Shown: positions 1 through 8,258 of the stretch, one piece after another
Layout: the number at the start of each line of letters is the position of its first letter
Numbering within the stretch: the first letter of the stretch is position 1
Assembly: GCA_026224825.1 (NCBI GenBank)
Contig: JAMFRO010000026.1
Location: 1 to 63,507 of the forward strand
Source: a bacterium
Lineage (GTDB): Bacteria; Pseudomonadota; Alphaproteobacteria; Acetobacterales; Acetobacteraceae
Reading direction: 5' to 3'
DNA: 63,507 nt
Translations under genes and position numbers: made by a program
Notes under the pieces: generated by a model
The model's database searches: none
The model's input: the letters and a program-made list of their open reading frames with translations, nothing else
What the model was told of the DNA's origin: nothing

Positions 1-2
1 AT

Positions 3-533
3 ATGGAGGACAAATTGACTAAGGCCAATTTGGCAAAAGACATCAACGCGGTCGCCCGCCTCCACGGCGTGTTCAAGTTGCGTTCAGGTCAGATTTCAAA
101 TGAGTATTTTGATAAATACCGCTTTGAATCCGATCCATCACTTCTCAAACGCATCGCCTAAGAGATGTCGCAATTGCTTCCGCGTGGGACAGAAATTCTT
201 GCGGGGCTTGAACTCGGCGGCGTACCGATCGCCACGGCAATGTCCCTTGAGAGCGGCTTGCCGGTTGTATTCGTACGTAAAGCCGCCAAAGAATATGGCA
301 CCTGCCAGGCGATAGAAGGAAGAGACATTGCCCATCGACGGATCGTTCTCGTCGAAGATGTTATAACGACGGGCGGGGCCGTTGCTGACGCCGTTCGGCT
401 GGTTCGCACGGCTGGAGGCGAGAGTCTCGCGGTTGTTTGCGCCATCTGGCGAGGCAATGTTGCGCCACACATCGTTTCTTTTCCAGATTTTCCGGTGTTC
501 GTAGGCCTTACCAGAGACGATCTGAATTCCTAG
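3..533 (+). pseudogene. pyrE: Orotate phosphoribosyltransferase, interrupted by an in-frame stop
   Basis: PyrE joins orotate to PRPP to make OMP in pyrimidine synthesis. Reading from the ATG at 3, the first 52 codons give a typical PyrE N-terminus with LRSGQISNEYFDKYRFESDP. A TAA at 159-161 then falls in the same frame, and the protein resumes at once with EMSQLLPRGTEILAGLELGG. Downstream are the phosphate/PRPP segment FVRKAAKEYGTC and the PRPP-binding motif VLVEDVITTGGA. No frameshift is needed, so one base change (for example GAA to TAA) explains the break. The ATG at 165 could restart translation but would lose the N-terminal arm. Total length (about 176 codons) fits the family. Either a true nonsense mutation or a sequencing error. 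Confidence 0.88.
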
Positions 534-562
534 CACTCGGCACGGCGGCAAGGTAAGACATC

Positions 563-628
563 ATGACACTCTACGACAATATCGGGCAAAATTATGCGTC
601 GCTGCGCAGGCCGGACCCGCGGATTGAT
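563..628 (+). pseudogene. 5' fragment of a SAM-dependent methyltransferase
   Basis: The first 21 codons from the ATG at 563 (MTLYDNIGQNYASLRRPDPR) resemble the start of small class I SAM methyltransferases, which normally continue with a glycine-rich SAM motif. That motif never appears. From about position 630 the other strand instead encodes a ParA-like fragment, so the gene is cut off after about 22 codons. It sits 29 bases after pyrE. The formal open frame runs on to 880 without recognisable content. Confidence 0.5.
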
Positions 629-629
629 C

Positions 630-875
630 ATACTGTTCGCAAAATCCACGCGATGGTGAACGATAGTCGGCGCGACGGTCCCGTGCTGCGAGAGGGCTAT
701 AGCGGCATCAGCCTTAATCCTGGCTCTCCACGTTGCCCAATTCACCACAAAAATCATTGGCTTTCCGGTCGGCAACCAATTCGATGGTGCCGCCTAATCT
801 CTCACCTCATCGCCGCCTTGAGCGATATCAACGGGATTTACGATGTCGGCATCAGCCACGATGACAGTGGGCTCG
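630..875 (-). pseudogene. ParA-like partition ATPase, C-terminal remnant
   Basis: On the minus strand the frame reads KPMIFVVNWATWRARIKADA and then ALSQHGTVAP and HHRVDFANSMI. This matches the C-terminal part of plasmid ParA ATPases, where an N-A-T-P-R-A-R-I type segment is followed by S-Q-H-G-T-V-A-P and H-x-R-V-D-F-A-x-S-M-I. Upstream in the same frame is a weaker segment ending GGDEVRD, followed by a TAG stop that interrupts the reading frame. The Walker A region is absent, and the 3' end is replaced by the methyltransferase fragment on the other strand. It is a plasmid-derived relic and not functional. Confidence 0.5.
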
Positions 876-954
876 ATTAAACCTTTCGACGCTCTGACCG
901 GAAAATGGAATTCCATAGCGAGGGGCAAAAATAGAATTATTTTACTATATTGAC

Positions 955-974
955 TATAGTTTTTATAGACTATA
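955..974. promoter_or_regulatory. AT-rich inverted repeat upstream of the ssuD-like gene
   Basis: TATAGT, 8 bases, ACTATA form a perfect 6-base inverted repeat within an AT-rich stretch (about 932-980) in otherwise GC-rich DNA. It lies about 140 bases before the ssuD-like start, and TTGACTATAG at 949-958 could supply a -35 box. The shape suits a LysR-type regulator of sulfur genes (CysB/Cbl type), but that identity is inferred. Confidence 0.4.
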
Positions 975-1116
975 AAAATCGTCCCTCAACACCGGGATTG
1001 GGTGCGTCGCCGCGTGGTGGTCTTCGCTTCTTGGAAACAATACAACGGAACCGTTCAATGTCTACTGCATCACCAGATTTTCCCATCCCGGCCACTCAGA
1101 ACCGTAGGTCCATCGC

Positions 1117-2250
1117 ATGAGCAAGACTTCAGAATTCCTTTGGTATATTCCCAATCAAATCAAATCCGGCCATCGTGGCGATACCAGTGTTGTCAGCACC
1201 AACAGCTTGGACGTGCTGACCAGCCACGCCAAGGCGCTGGAAGACCATGGATGGAAGGGCGCCCTGCTCGGCACCGGCTGGGGCCGACCTGATACTCTTA
1301 CCGTCGCAGCCGCGCTAACCGCACGCACCAGCACGTTCGAGCCACTCATCGCCATCCGCCCGGGCTACTGGCGGCCAGCGCATTTCGCCTCCGCGGCCGC
1401 CACGCTGGACCATCTCACCGGCGGCCGCGTGCGAATCAACATCGTGTCCGGCAAGGACAATCTTGCCGCCTATGGCGATAGCGAGGGCGACCAGGCGCAT
1501 CGCTACGGGCGCACCAAGGAATTCATGCGGCTGGTGCGTAAACTATGGACCGAAGAGAACGTCACTTACGCCGGCGAGCATTTCCAGGTCACCGACTCCA
1601 CCGTGGTGCCGCGCCTCGAGCCCCGCGGTGAGCGGCTGCATCCGAAACTCTATTTCGGGGGTGCCTCGGAAGCAGCCGAGCGGGTATCTGCCACCGAGGC
1701 CGACATCCAGCTCTTCTGGGGTGAACCGCTCGAGGGTGTACGGGAGAGAATCGAACGGCTGAAAGCGCTAAGCAAGAGGCTGGACCGCGATCTGCCCCCG
1801 CTGGAATTCGGTCTGCGCGTCACCACCTTCGTCCGCGACACCACCGAACAGGCCTGGGCCGATGCCGAGGCGAAGGTCGCCGAGATGGCGCAAAGCCAGG
1901 GCTTGGACGACCACAGGAGGCGGCAGGTTGCGGTGGGGCAGCAGCGGTTGCTCGATCTGCACACGCGCGGCGAGGTGCTCGATGACAACCTTTACACAGC
2001 ACCAGGCAAGTTCGGCGGCGGCGGCGCCGGCACCACATGGCTGGTCGGCTCGGCTGCGGATGTCGCCAATTCTCTGCGCAAGTACGAAGATCTGGGCATC
2101 ACCCATTTCGTGCTCTCCGACACGCCGTATCTGCGTGAGATCGAGCGGCAAGGCAATCAGTTGCTGCCGCTGCTGCGCGGCCTTGATCAAACGCCCGCCC
2201 TTGTACCGCAAAAAACCGCACCGAGTGAGTTGGCCCTCGCCGGCAAGTAA
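1117..2250 (+). CDS. ssuD: FMNH2-dependent alkanesulfonate monooxygenase-like protein (LLM family)
   Basis: A 377-residue luciferase-like monooxygenase of the SsuD group. SsuD uses FMNH2 and O2 to split the C-S bond of alkanesulfonates, giving an aldehyde and sulfite. The sequence opens with EFLWYIPNQIKSGHRGDT, and IAIRPGYWRPAHFASAAATL and GGRVRINIVSGKD match the conserved flavin/substrate-binding strands of SsuD. The C-terminal TTWLVGSAADVANSLRKYED and GITHFVLSDTPYLREIER are also typical. The length equals that of E. coli SsuD. It is divergent from the sulfite dehydrogenase genes, which could oxidise its product. No SsuE is adjacent. Exact substrate unknown. Confidence 0.88.
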   Translation: MSKTSEFLWYIPNQIKSGHRGDTSVVSTNSLDVLTSHAKALEDHGWKGALLGTGWGRPDTLTVAAALTARTSTFEPLIAIRPGYWRPAHFASAAATLDHLTGGRVRINIVSGKDNLAAYGDSEGDQAHRYGRTKEFMRLVRKLWTEENVTYAGEHFQVTDSTVVPRLEPRGERLHPKLYFGGASEAAERVSATEADIQLFWGEPLEGVRERIERLKALSKRLDRDLPPLEFGLRVTTFVRDTTEQAWADAEAKVAEMAQSQGLDDHRRRQVAVGQQRLLDLHTRGEVLDDNLYTAPGKFGGGGAGTTWLVGSAADVANSLRKYEDLGITHFVLSDTPYLREIERQGNQLLPLLRGLDQTPALVPQKTAPSELALAGK

Positions 2251-2799
2251 TGTCCACAAGTGAGGCGGCGGCGCATCCTGGAGATGCAAAACATCCGGGA
2301 CTGAGCCATCGCCTTCCTGATCTGCAGGGCATACAACGCATCGCGATTGTCGGATGCAGCGGCGCAGGCAAATCGACACTTGCCAAACGCTTGGGCGCAC
2401 GGCTCGGCCGCGATGTGATCCATCTCGACAGCCTGTTCTGGGAGCCGGGATGGAAAGAGGCCTCCACCGCTACCTTCCGCGACCGTGTCGCCCTGCAGTA
2501 CAGCCGAACAGCTGGATCACCGATGGCAGAGTCGCGGATCTGGTTCTACCATCGGCCGAGCTGGTCCTCTGGGTCGAGACCCGCGCTGGCTATGCGCGGC
2601 CCGCGTGCTATGGCGGCCGGTGACGCATTGGGGAAGATCGCGTGCCGATATGGGCCCCGGTTGCCCCGAGCGCTTCGACCGCGAGCTGATGGGTTTTATC
2701 TGGAATTTCGACCATTCTGGGTGGCAGAAACTCGAAGAGCGCCTGGCCCAATACGGTCATGGTATTCCCGTTCTGCGCGTATCGAGCTTCGCCCGCTGA
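2250..2799 (+). pseudogene. Topology-modulation/adenylate-kinase-like P-loop protein with two frameshifts
   Basis: The ATG at 2250 overlaps the ssuD-like stop (TAATG). The first segment (frame of 2250) holds a P-loop, RIAIVGCSGAGKSTLAKRLG, and VIHLDSLFWEPGW, the signature of small nucleotide kinases annotated as topology modulation proteins. The expected continuation is then found in two other frames: WITDGRVADLVLPSAELVLW around 2512-2575, and DMGPGCPERFDRELMGFIWN with the C-terminus to 2799. Two separate frame changes, near 2495-2510 and 2580, are needed to read through, so the gene is broken. Confidence 0.8.
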
Positions 2800-2808
2800 C
2801 CACCCGCT

Positions 2809-3354
2809 TCACGGCACATCCGGCCGCGGATCTCTGGTGATGAAGCCGTTACGGTTCGGCATTTTCACGGCCGGCAGAGTTGTCTTATCCAACACTTCAT
2901 TTTGCGGAATGATATGGTTGAGGTATAAAATATAGGCCGAGACGGCGTAGACCTGATCTGGCGAAAGCGATTGCGGCACGTTGAAGGGCATTGCCCGGTG
3001 GATGTAATCATACAGCGTGGTGGCGTAAGGCCAGTAGCTGCCCACGGTACGTATGGGCTTGGCCGAAGCGAGCGTACCGAAACCGCCCACCAGAGTGTCG
3101 GCCAATCCCCCGTGCCCTTGTGCGCCATGGCAGGCGGCACATTCGGCCGCAAACACCACCTGCCCCTGCACCGCGCTGCCCTGCCCCGGCGGCAGCCCTG
3201 CGCCATCGGGGCGTACATCGATATCCCATCCTTTGATCTGCGCTGGTGATGCAGGCTGTCCCAGATCATAGGGGCGCGGCTGTTGCGCATGGACACCGCC
3301 AGCCAAAAGCGCGACGATGATGCCGGCAAACACCCTCTTTGCCTCAACCATCAT
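2809..3354 (-). CDS. Periplasmic c-type cytochrome, SoxD/SorB-like sulfite dehydrogenase subunit
   Basis: A 181-residue exported cytochrome with a signal peptide ending near GGVHAQ and one heme-binding motif (CAACH) around residue 72. The later methionine in AMPFNVPQSLSPDQVYAVSA is a good axial ligand. Its start overlaps the stop of the SoxC-like gene upstream by 11 bases, so the two are translated as a pair. In this family the cytochrome takes electrons from the molybdenum subunit during sulfite oxidation and passes them to the respiratory chain. It has one heme, like SorB or a short SoxD. Expected to act in the periplasm. Confidence 0.82.
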   Translation of the reverse strand: MMVEAKRVFAGIIVALLAGGVHAQQPRPYDLGQPASPAQIKGWDIDVRPDGAGLPPGQGSAVQGQVVFAAECAACHGAQGHGGLADTLVGGFGTLASAKPIRTVGSYWPYATTLYDYIHRAMPFNVPQSLSPDQVYAVSAYILYLNHIIPQNEVLDKTTLPAVKMPNRNGFITRDPRPDVP

Positions 3355-4651
3355 TCGTCACCGCCCCATCCGCACCCACGTTCCAGCTGTGAATGCCGTT
3401 ATAGTGATACCCCGAGTTCAACCCGCGCGCCGCCACCAGCTCGGCATGGGTAGGCTGCCAATAGCCGGTCTCGTCGCGCACGCGGCTTTGCAGCACGGCA
3501 GGCTTTCCGTCCCAATGCCATGGCAAAGTAAAACGTGTCAGGCATTTTGCCAGCACCGGCTCCTGCAACTGAGCATTCTTCCAGCTTCTGCCGCCATCTG
3601 TGGAAATCTCAGCATGGGTGATCCGCCCGCGCCCGGACCAGGCGATGCCGCGAATTTCGTAAAACCCCGGACCGTCGAGATGCTGCCCGCCGGAGGGAGA
3701 GGTGATCACCGATTTCGCCTCCATGACGAAGGTAAACTGGCGCGCCCGGCCATCTTGCATCAGATCGGTATATTTCGAGGTCTCTTCGCGCGACTCAAAC
3801 GGTTCATCGCCAAGCTTGAGCCGGCGCAGCCATTTCACGCTCATATTGCCTTCGAAACCAGGTAGGAACAGCCGCAGCGGATAGCCCTGCTCCGGCCGCA
3901 GCATTTCGCCATTCTGCGCATAAGCCAGCAGCGCGTCATCGAAGGCTTTTTCGATGGGGAAGCTGCGTGTCATCGCCGCGGCATCGGCACCTTCGGCCAG
4001 TACCCAGTGCGCGCTGCTCAGCACCCCCACCTCGGTCAGCAAGGCGGCAAGCGGAATTCCGGTCCATTCCGAACAGCTCAGCAGTCCATGCGTATCCGCC
4101 ACGGTGGCATTTGGATTGCCCTTGGTCCAGCCTGGTGTATTGCCCGAGCATTCCAGAAAATACGTGCGAGAGACAGAAGGAAAGCGCAGCAGATCCTGCA
4201 TGGTGAACACCAGCGGCCGCTCGACCTGCCCATGCACGATGAGCCGGTGCAAAGTTGGGTCGATTTGCGGCACGCCGGCATGGTAGCGCTCGAAATGCAG
4301 CCCGGCCGGTGTGATTACGCCGTGCAGATCCTGCAACGGCGTAACGCTGGAGGCCTCGCTACGGAACACGCCGCGGCTATGCGGGTGGCGAACCACTTTT
4401 TTCTCAAATGCCGAGGGAACGCCATAAGGTGGGGTCAGAATCGGGGTACCTTGCTGCGTGGTCCAGGGCGGTATATCGGGCGGCAGCACCGCTACATTCA
4501 GTGCATCCGCTTTGGCCCGAGATGGCAATGCCAGCGCAGCAGCGCCCAGGGCCGCGGCCGTACTGACGAAGTTGCGACGCCCGCTACGCCTGGGCGATGG
4601 CGTATCATCACCGCCAGTCACAGCCTGGGTCTCATATTTCGGGTCTGCCAT
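3344..4651 (-). CDS. soxC: SoxC/SorA-like sulfite dehydrogenase, molybdopterin subunit
   Basis: A 435-residue member of the sulfite oxidase molybdopterin family. It begins with a twin-arginine-type leader (SGRRNFVSTAA followed by a hydrophobic run ending SRAKA), as expected for a cofactor-loaded periplasmic enzyme. The molybdenum-ligand cysteine lies in YFLECSGNTPGW near residue 168. Other family signatures are GYPLRLFLPGFEGNMSVKWL and the C-terminal dimerisation domain with AEISTDGGRSW. It probably oxidises sulfite released from sulfonates, handing electrons to the overlapping cytochrome gene. In Sox systems SoxCD acts on protein-bound sulfur instead, but no other sox genes are here, so free sulfite is the better guess. 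Confidence 0.85.
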   Translation of the reverse strand: MADPKYETQAVTGGDDTPSPRRSGRRNFVSTAAALGAAALALPSRAKADALNVAVLPPDIPPWTTQQGTPILTPPYGVPSAFEKKVVRHPHSRGVFRSEASSVTPLQDLHGVITPAGLHFERYHAGVPQIDPTLHRLIVHGQVERPLVFTMQDLLRFPSVSRTYFLECSGNTPGWTKGNPNATVADTHGLLSCSEWTGIPLAALLTEVGVLSSAHWVLAEGADAAAMTRSFPIEKAFDDALLAYAQNGEMLRPEQGYPLRLFLPGFEGNMSVKWLRRLKLGDEPFESREETSKYTDLMQDGRARQFTFVMEAKSVITSPSGGQHLDGPGFYEIRGIAWSGRGRITHAEISTDGGRSWKNAQLQEPVLAKCLTRFTLPWHWDGKPAVLQSRVRDETGYWQPTHAELVAARGLNSGYHYNGIHSWNVGADGAVTNDG

Positions 4652-4812
4652 GAGAGAGATGAACCAAGAGTTTGCGTTATGGGTTGAGCTTAAAGCATAT
4701 ATTTTCTATAATACAAGTATTGTTATTTTAGGCATGACATTTCAATGCCGTGTCGCTGCAGGAACGCACAGATCGATACGATCGTAAAATTTAACTCATC
4801 CAAGGAAACACC

Positions 4813-5805
4813 ATGCAATATACAAAACTTGGCGGTACCGGCCTCACCGTGTCCCGGCTCTGCCTCGGCACCATGACCTTCGGCCTGCAAAGCGACGAAG
4901 CGGCCTCGCACACCATTCTCGACACCGCCGCACAGGCCGGGGTCACCTTCATCGATTCAGCCGACGTCTATCCACTCGGCGGCGACATCAAAACCGCCGG
5001 CCGCACCGAGGAAATTCTCGGCCGATGGCTGCAGGGCAAGCGGCATCAGTTCATCGTCGCGACCAAGGTCGTCGGCAAAGTGGGCGAATCCGCCTGGGAC
5101 CAGGGCGCCTCGCGCAAACATATTTTCGATGCCATCGACGCCTCCCTGCGCCGCCTCGGCACGGATTATGTCGATCTCTATCAGCTGCATTCGGATGACC
5201 CTTCCACCCCGCTGGACGAAACCATCGCGGCACTTGATGACGTGGTGCGTAGCGGCAAGGCGCGCTATGTCGGCGTCTCCAATTTTCTGGCCTATCGCCT
5301 CGCCCGCGCACTCGGCCGTGCCGATGTGAAAGGCAAAACCCGCTTCGTATCACTGCAGCCGCGCTACAGCCTGCTTTACCGCGAAACCGAGCGCGAGCTT
5401 CTGCCTTTGGCGCAGGAGGAAGGGCTAGGCGTGATCCCCTACAACCCTCTGGCCGGCGGGCTGCTCACGGGCAAATACCAACCGGGCTCGGCACCGGTGC
5501 CCGGCACACGCTTCACTCTGGGCACGGCAGCCGCGCGCTATCAGGATCGCTATTGGCATGAGGCGCAATTCAAGGCGGTCGAGGCGTTGCGCCAGGCCGC
5601 TGCGGAGGCCGGCATCGGGCTCACTACAGCGGCCATCGCCTGGGTGCTGGCCAACCCGGCCATCACCGCCCCCATCATCGGCGCCAGCCGGCCGGAGCAA
5701 CTCGCCGATACTCTGGCCGCGGCGGATCTGACACTCGACCCGGACATGAAACAAAAACTCGATGAACTGACGCTGGAATTCCGGCGCGGCGATTCCACAC
5801 GCTAG
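4813..5805 (+). CDS. Aldo/keto reductase (first of three)
   Basis: A 330-residue NADP-dependent aldo/keto reductase. The catalytic tetrad is visible: Asp and Tyr in FIDSADVYPLG, Lys in ATKVVGKVG and His in LYQLHSDDPS. The cofactor phosphate-binding part is IIGASRPEQLADTL near the C-terminus. The start is preceded by CCAAGGAAACACC, a usable ribosome-binding site. It begins a co-directional run with the hydrolase downstream (8-base gap). Aldehydes are the organic product of sulfonate monooxygenases, so an aldehyde-reducing role is reasonable but inferred. Confidence 0.88.
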   Translation: MQYTKLGGTGLTVSRLCLGTMTFGLQSDEAASHTILDTAAQAGVTFIDSADVYPLGGDIKTAGRTEEILGRWLQGKRHQFIVATKVVGKVGESAWDQGASRKHIFDAIDASLRRLGTDYVDLYQLHSDDPSTPLDETIAALDDVVRSGKARYVGVSNFLAYRLARALGRADVKGKTRFVSLQPRYSLLYRETERELLPLAQEEGLGVIPYNPLAGGLLTGKYQPGSAPVPGTRFTLGTAAARYQDRYWHEAQFKAVEALRQAAAEAGIGLTTAAIAWVLANPAITAPIIGASRPEQLADTLAAADLTLDPDMKQKLDELTLEFRRGDSTR

Positions 5806-5813
5806 GAGATAGC

Positions 5814-6572
5814 ATGAGCGATATCATAACGGCACAAGTGAACATTCCGACCGCCGACGGGGTGATCGACGCCCATACCTATCATCCGGCCGGGCCAGGT
5901 GCCTGGCCCGCGGTGCTTCTCTTCACCGACATCCGTGGCGTGCGCCCAGTATTCGAGGCCATGGGGCAGCGCCTGGCCGCCCTCGGCTATGCCGTGCTGC
6001 TGCCCAACACCTACTACCGCGGAGGGCGCGCCCCTGTGGTCGATCCAACACTGCCGGTAGCGGATGAGGCCGCCAAGGGCCGCCGCGCCGCTTTGCGTGC
6101 GGCGCTAACACCGGAGGCCCTACGAGCGGATATCGCCGTGCTGCTTGATTACCTGGCAGCGCAGCCTTACGTGCGCGGCCTGCAAACCGGGGTGATCGGC
6201 TATTGCATGAGCGGCTCCTTCGCCTTGCGCGCCGCCGCCGATTTCCCGGACCGCATCGCCGCCGCTGCTTCATTCCATGGCGGCGGCCTGGCCACGGAAG
6301 CACCGGATAGCCCGCATCTCAACGTCGAGCGCATCAAGGCGCAGCTCTATTTCGGCCATGCCGAGGCGGATGCCTCAATGCCACCGGAAGCCATCGCACG
6401 GCTGGACTCAGCATTGACGCAAGGCGGTGTAAAATTCACCAGCGAGATCTACGCCGCGCGCCATGGTTTTGCGGTAGCCGATGGCCCGGCCTATAATGCA
6501 ACAGCAGCCGAAAAGCACTGGCAGAGCCTGACCGTATTGTTCGGCGCGACGCTGAAGCCGGAGAAGTCTTAA
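5814..6572 (+). CDS. Dienelactone hydrolase family protein
   Basis: A 252-residue alpha/beta hydrolase of the DLH family. The nucleophile is the cysteine in VIGYCMSGSFALRAA (about residue 131), replacing the usual serine as in true dienelactone hydrolases. The acid is probably Asp in GHAEADASMPPEAI and the base the His in YAARHGFAVAD. LLFTDIRGVRPVFEAMGQRL near residues 35-55 is the conserved N-terminal strand and oxyanion region. It follows the aldo/keto reductase by 8 bases and is probably cotranscribed. No signal peptide, so cytoplasmic. Substrate unknown. Confidence 0.86.
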   Translation: MSDIITAQVNIPTADGVIDAHTYHPAGPGAWPAVLLFTDIRGVRPVFEAMGQRLAALGYAVLLPNTYYRGGRAPVVDPTLPVADEAAKGRRAALRAALTPEALRADIAVLLDYLAAQPYVRGLQTGVIGYCMSGSFALRAAADFPDRIAAAASFHGGGLATEAPDSPHLNVERIKAQLYFGHAEADASMPPEAIARLDSALTQGGVKFTSEIYAARHGFAVADGPAYNATAAEKHWQSLTVLFGATLKPEKS

Positions 6573-6600
6573 GGTATCTACGTAAAGCAAAGGGAGAAGC

Positions 6601-7359
6601 ATGAGTACCAAACCAGGCAACACCCCGGCTTTATATGACGATCTCGAATTGTTTTTGGCATATGACGCGATGCGCATGCAGGATGGCACCCTTAATGAGG
6701 TTGTCGAAATACCGGTACTCGTTTCGCTCATGCCAGAGCTTGCGGGCATTGCCGCTGCCGATCTGGGCTGCGGCACGGGGGCGATGTGCCGTAGGCTGTT
6801 TGAGCAAGGTGCGGCGTCCGTAACAGGATTTGACGCATCAGAGCGCATGCTATCCCGGGCCCGCGCACAAAGTCCCAGCACACATAACCTCCATTACGTG
6901 CAGGCCGACCTGGAGGTTCTACACCTTCCGCCAAACAGCCTCGATCTGATCCTCAGTAGCCTGGCGCTGCATTACGTCGTCGATTTCACAGCTGTGGCGC
7001 AACGCGTCACTGCCGCCCTCAAACCGGGCGGATGCTTCATCTTCTCAGTCGAGCATCCCGTCGTCACCTGTAACCGCCGCGAGTGGCTTCTGGGCAAGGA
7101 TGGCGCACGCTCCAGCTGGCCGGTGGATCATTATCTCGATGAAGGACCTCGCGCTATACGCTGGATGGGTTCCGAAACTGTCCCCCGGCACCACCGGACG
7201 ATCGCCGGTTACGTGAACACCCTGCTCGATGCCGGCTTGGTGTTGAATCGCCTTCTTGAACCCGGCCCCAGCGAGGAAGCGATCGCGAGATGGCCCCGCC
7301 TGGCCGATCAGCGGCGCCGCCCGCCCTTTCTCCTGGTCAAAGCAGAAAAACCCGTTTGA
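6601..7359 (+). CDS. Class I SAM-dependent methyltransferase
   Basis: A 252-residue methyltransferase. The SAM-binding loop is AAADLGCGTGAMCRRLFEQG (about residues 52-71), followed by the acidic end of strand 2 in VTGFDASERML and motif IV region LDLILSSLALHYVVDF. The C-terminal part (HRTIAGYVNTLLDAGLVLNR) is typical of ubiquinone/menaquinone-type small-molecule methyltransferases. A Shine-Dalgarno AAAGGGAGAAGC precedes the ATG. It lies 28 bases after the hydrolase. Substrate cannot be told from sequence. Confidence 0.87.
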   Translation: MSTKPGNTPALYDDLELFLAYDAMRMQDGTLNEVVEIPVLVSLMPELAGIAAADLGCGTGAMCRRLFEQGAASVTGFDASERMLSRARAQSPSTHNLHYVQADLEVLHLPPNSLDLILSSLALHYVVDFTAVAQRVTAALKPGGCFIFSVEHPVVTCNRREWLLGKDGARSSWPVDHYLDEGPRAIRWMGSETVPRHHRTIAGYVNTLLDAGLVLNRLLEPGPSEEAIARWPRLADQRRRPPFLLVKAEKPV

Positions 7360-7386
7360 TCAACGCAGCTTGGACCTGTCATTGCC

Positions 7387-7854
7387 GTGAGCCACGATCC
7401 GCCCCGAATCCGTACCTACACGCCGGACGACGCCGCAGCACTGGCCGCGGTGTTTTTCGATTCCGTACGCCAAGCCGGTTTGCGCGATTACAGCCCGGCG
7501 CAGGTCGCGGCCTGGGCCCCCGCGCCGCCCGATCCAGCGCGGTACGGTACATGTCTGACCCTGGTTGCGGTGGCCGAAAATGACACGCCACTGGCCTATA
7601 CCGAGTTGGAGGCGGACGGGCATATCGACCATCTCTATTGCCGCCCTGAAGCCATCGGCACCGGGCTGGGCAACGCGCTTTACGATGCGCTGGAACAACA
7701 GGCCCGCGCGCATAAAATGCCAAAGCTCTTCGTCGAGGCCAGCGAGGCGGCGCGCCGGCTGTTTCACCGCAAAGACTTCACCGAACTAAGCCGGCGGGAT
7801 TTCGCCCTACGCGGCGTGCCGATCCATCATTACCTCATGGAAAAACAGCTCTGA
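7387..7854 (+). CDS. GNAT-family N-acetyltransferase
   Basis: A 155-residue acetyltransferase starting at a GTG. The GNAT fold is visible from IRTYTPDDAAALAAVFFDSV at the N-terminus, through LAYTELEADGHIDHLYCRPE (strand 4), to the acetyl-CoA loop IGTGLGNALYDALEQQAR (about residues 95-112). The end, RRLFHRKDFTELSRRDFALR, is typical of the YafP/ElaA-like group. It lies 27 bases after the methyltransferase and converges with the phosphatase fragment. Acceptor unknown. Confidence 0.85.
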   Translation: MSHDPPRIRTYTPDDAAALAAVFFDSVRQAGLRDYSPAQVAAWAPAPPDPARYGTCLTLVAVAENDTPLAYTELEADGHIDHLYCRPEAIGTGLGNALYDALEQQARAHKMPKLFVEASEAARRLFHRKDFTELSRRDFALRGVPIHHYLMEKQL

Positions 7855-7860
7855 ACCGCT

Positions 7861-8258
7861 TCAGCGGCGCAACCGCAGCAGGCCGGATTCCAAGCTGAGA
7901 TGATAGAGATGGGGATTGCCCATGGCGGCCCAGTCGGCAAAGTGGATGGATGGGTCTACGGAATTTAACAGCAGAGCGATGGCATTGCCATGTGAGCAGA
8001 TGGCAATCCGCGCGGCGTCATTCTCATTCAAAATACCGAGCACACAGGCCCTGACACGCTGCTGGCAGACATGGCTGGATTCGCCGCCGGGCAGCGCATA
8101 ATCGAAATCCACCCAGGTTTTCGCCAACTCCTCCCGCCAGTTATCAACATCCACTGCGGCTAGGCGCCGCTCGCGCAGATCATGCCTGGTCTCGATGCTC
8201 AACCCCAGCGCGGCAGCCAACGGCCTGACCGTCTCGATGGCGCGCGGATAGGCGAAGC
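7861..8258 (-). pseudogene. Histidine phosphatase family protein, 5' end deleted
   Basis: The C-terminal two thirds of a phosphoglycerate-mutase-like phosphatase: YPRAIETVRPLAAALGLSIE, the E-R-R motif (DLRERRLA) and the second catalytic histidine in IAICSHGNAIALLL. The N-terminal catalytic RHG motif is missing. Reading back from residue one of the longest ATG frame (8220), the family sequence continues in frame to about 8258. There it joins a Tn3 transposase fragment on the same strand. The gene was cut when the flanking part of the transposon was lost, and the essential first histidine is gone. Confidence 0.82.
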
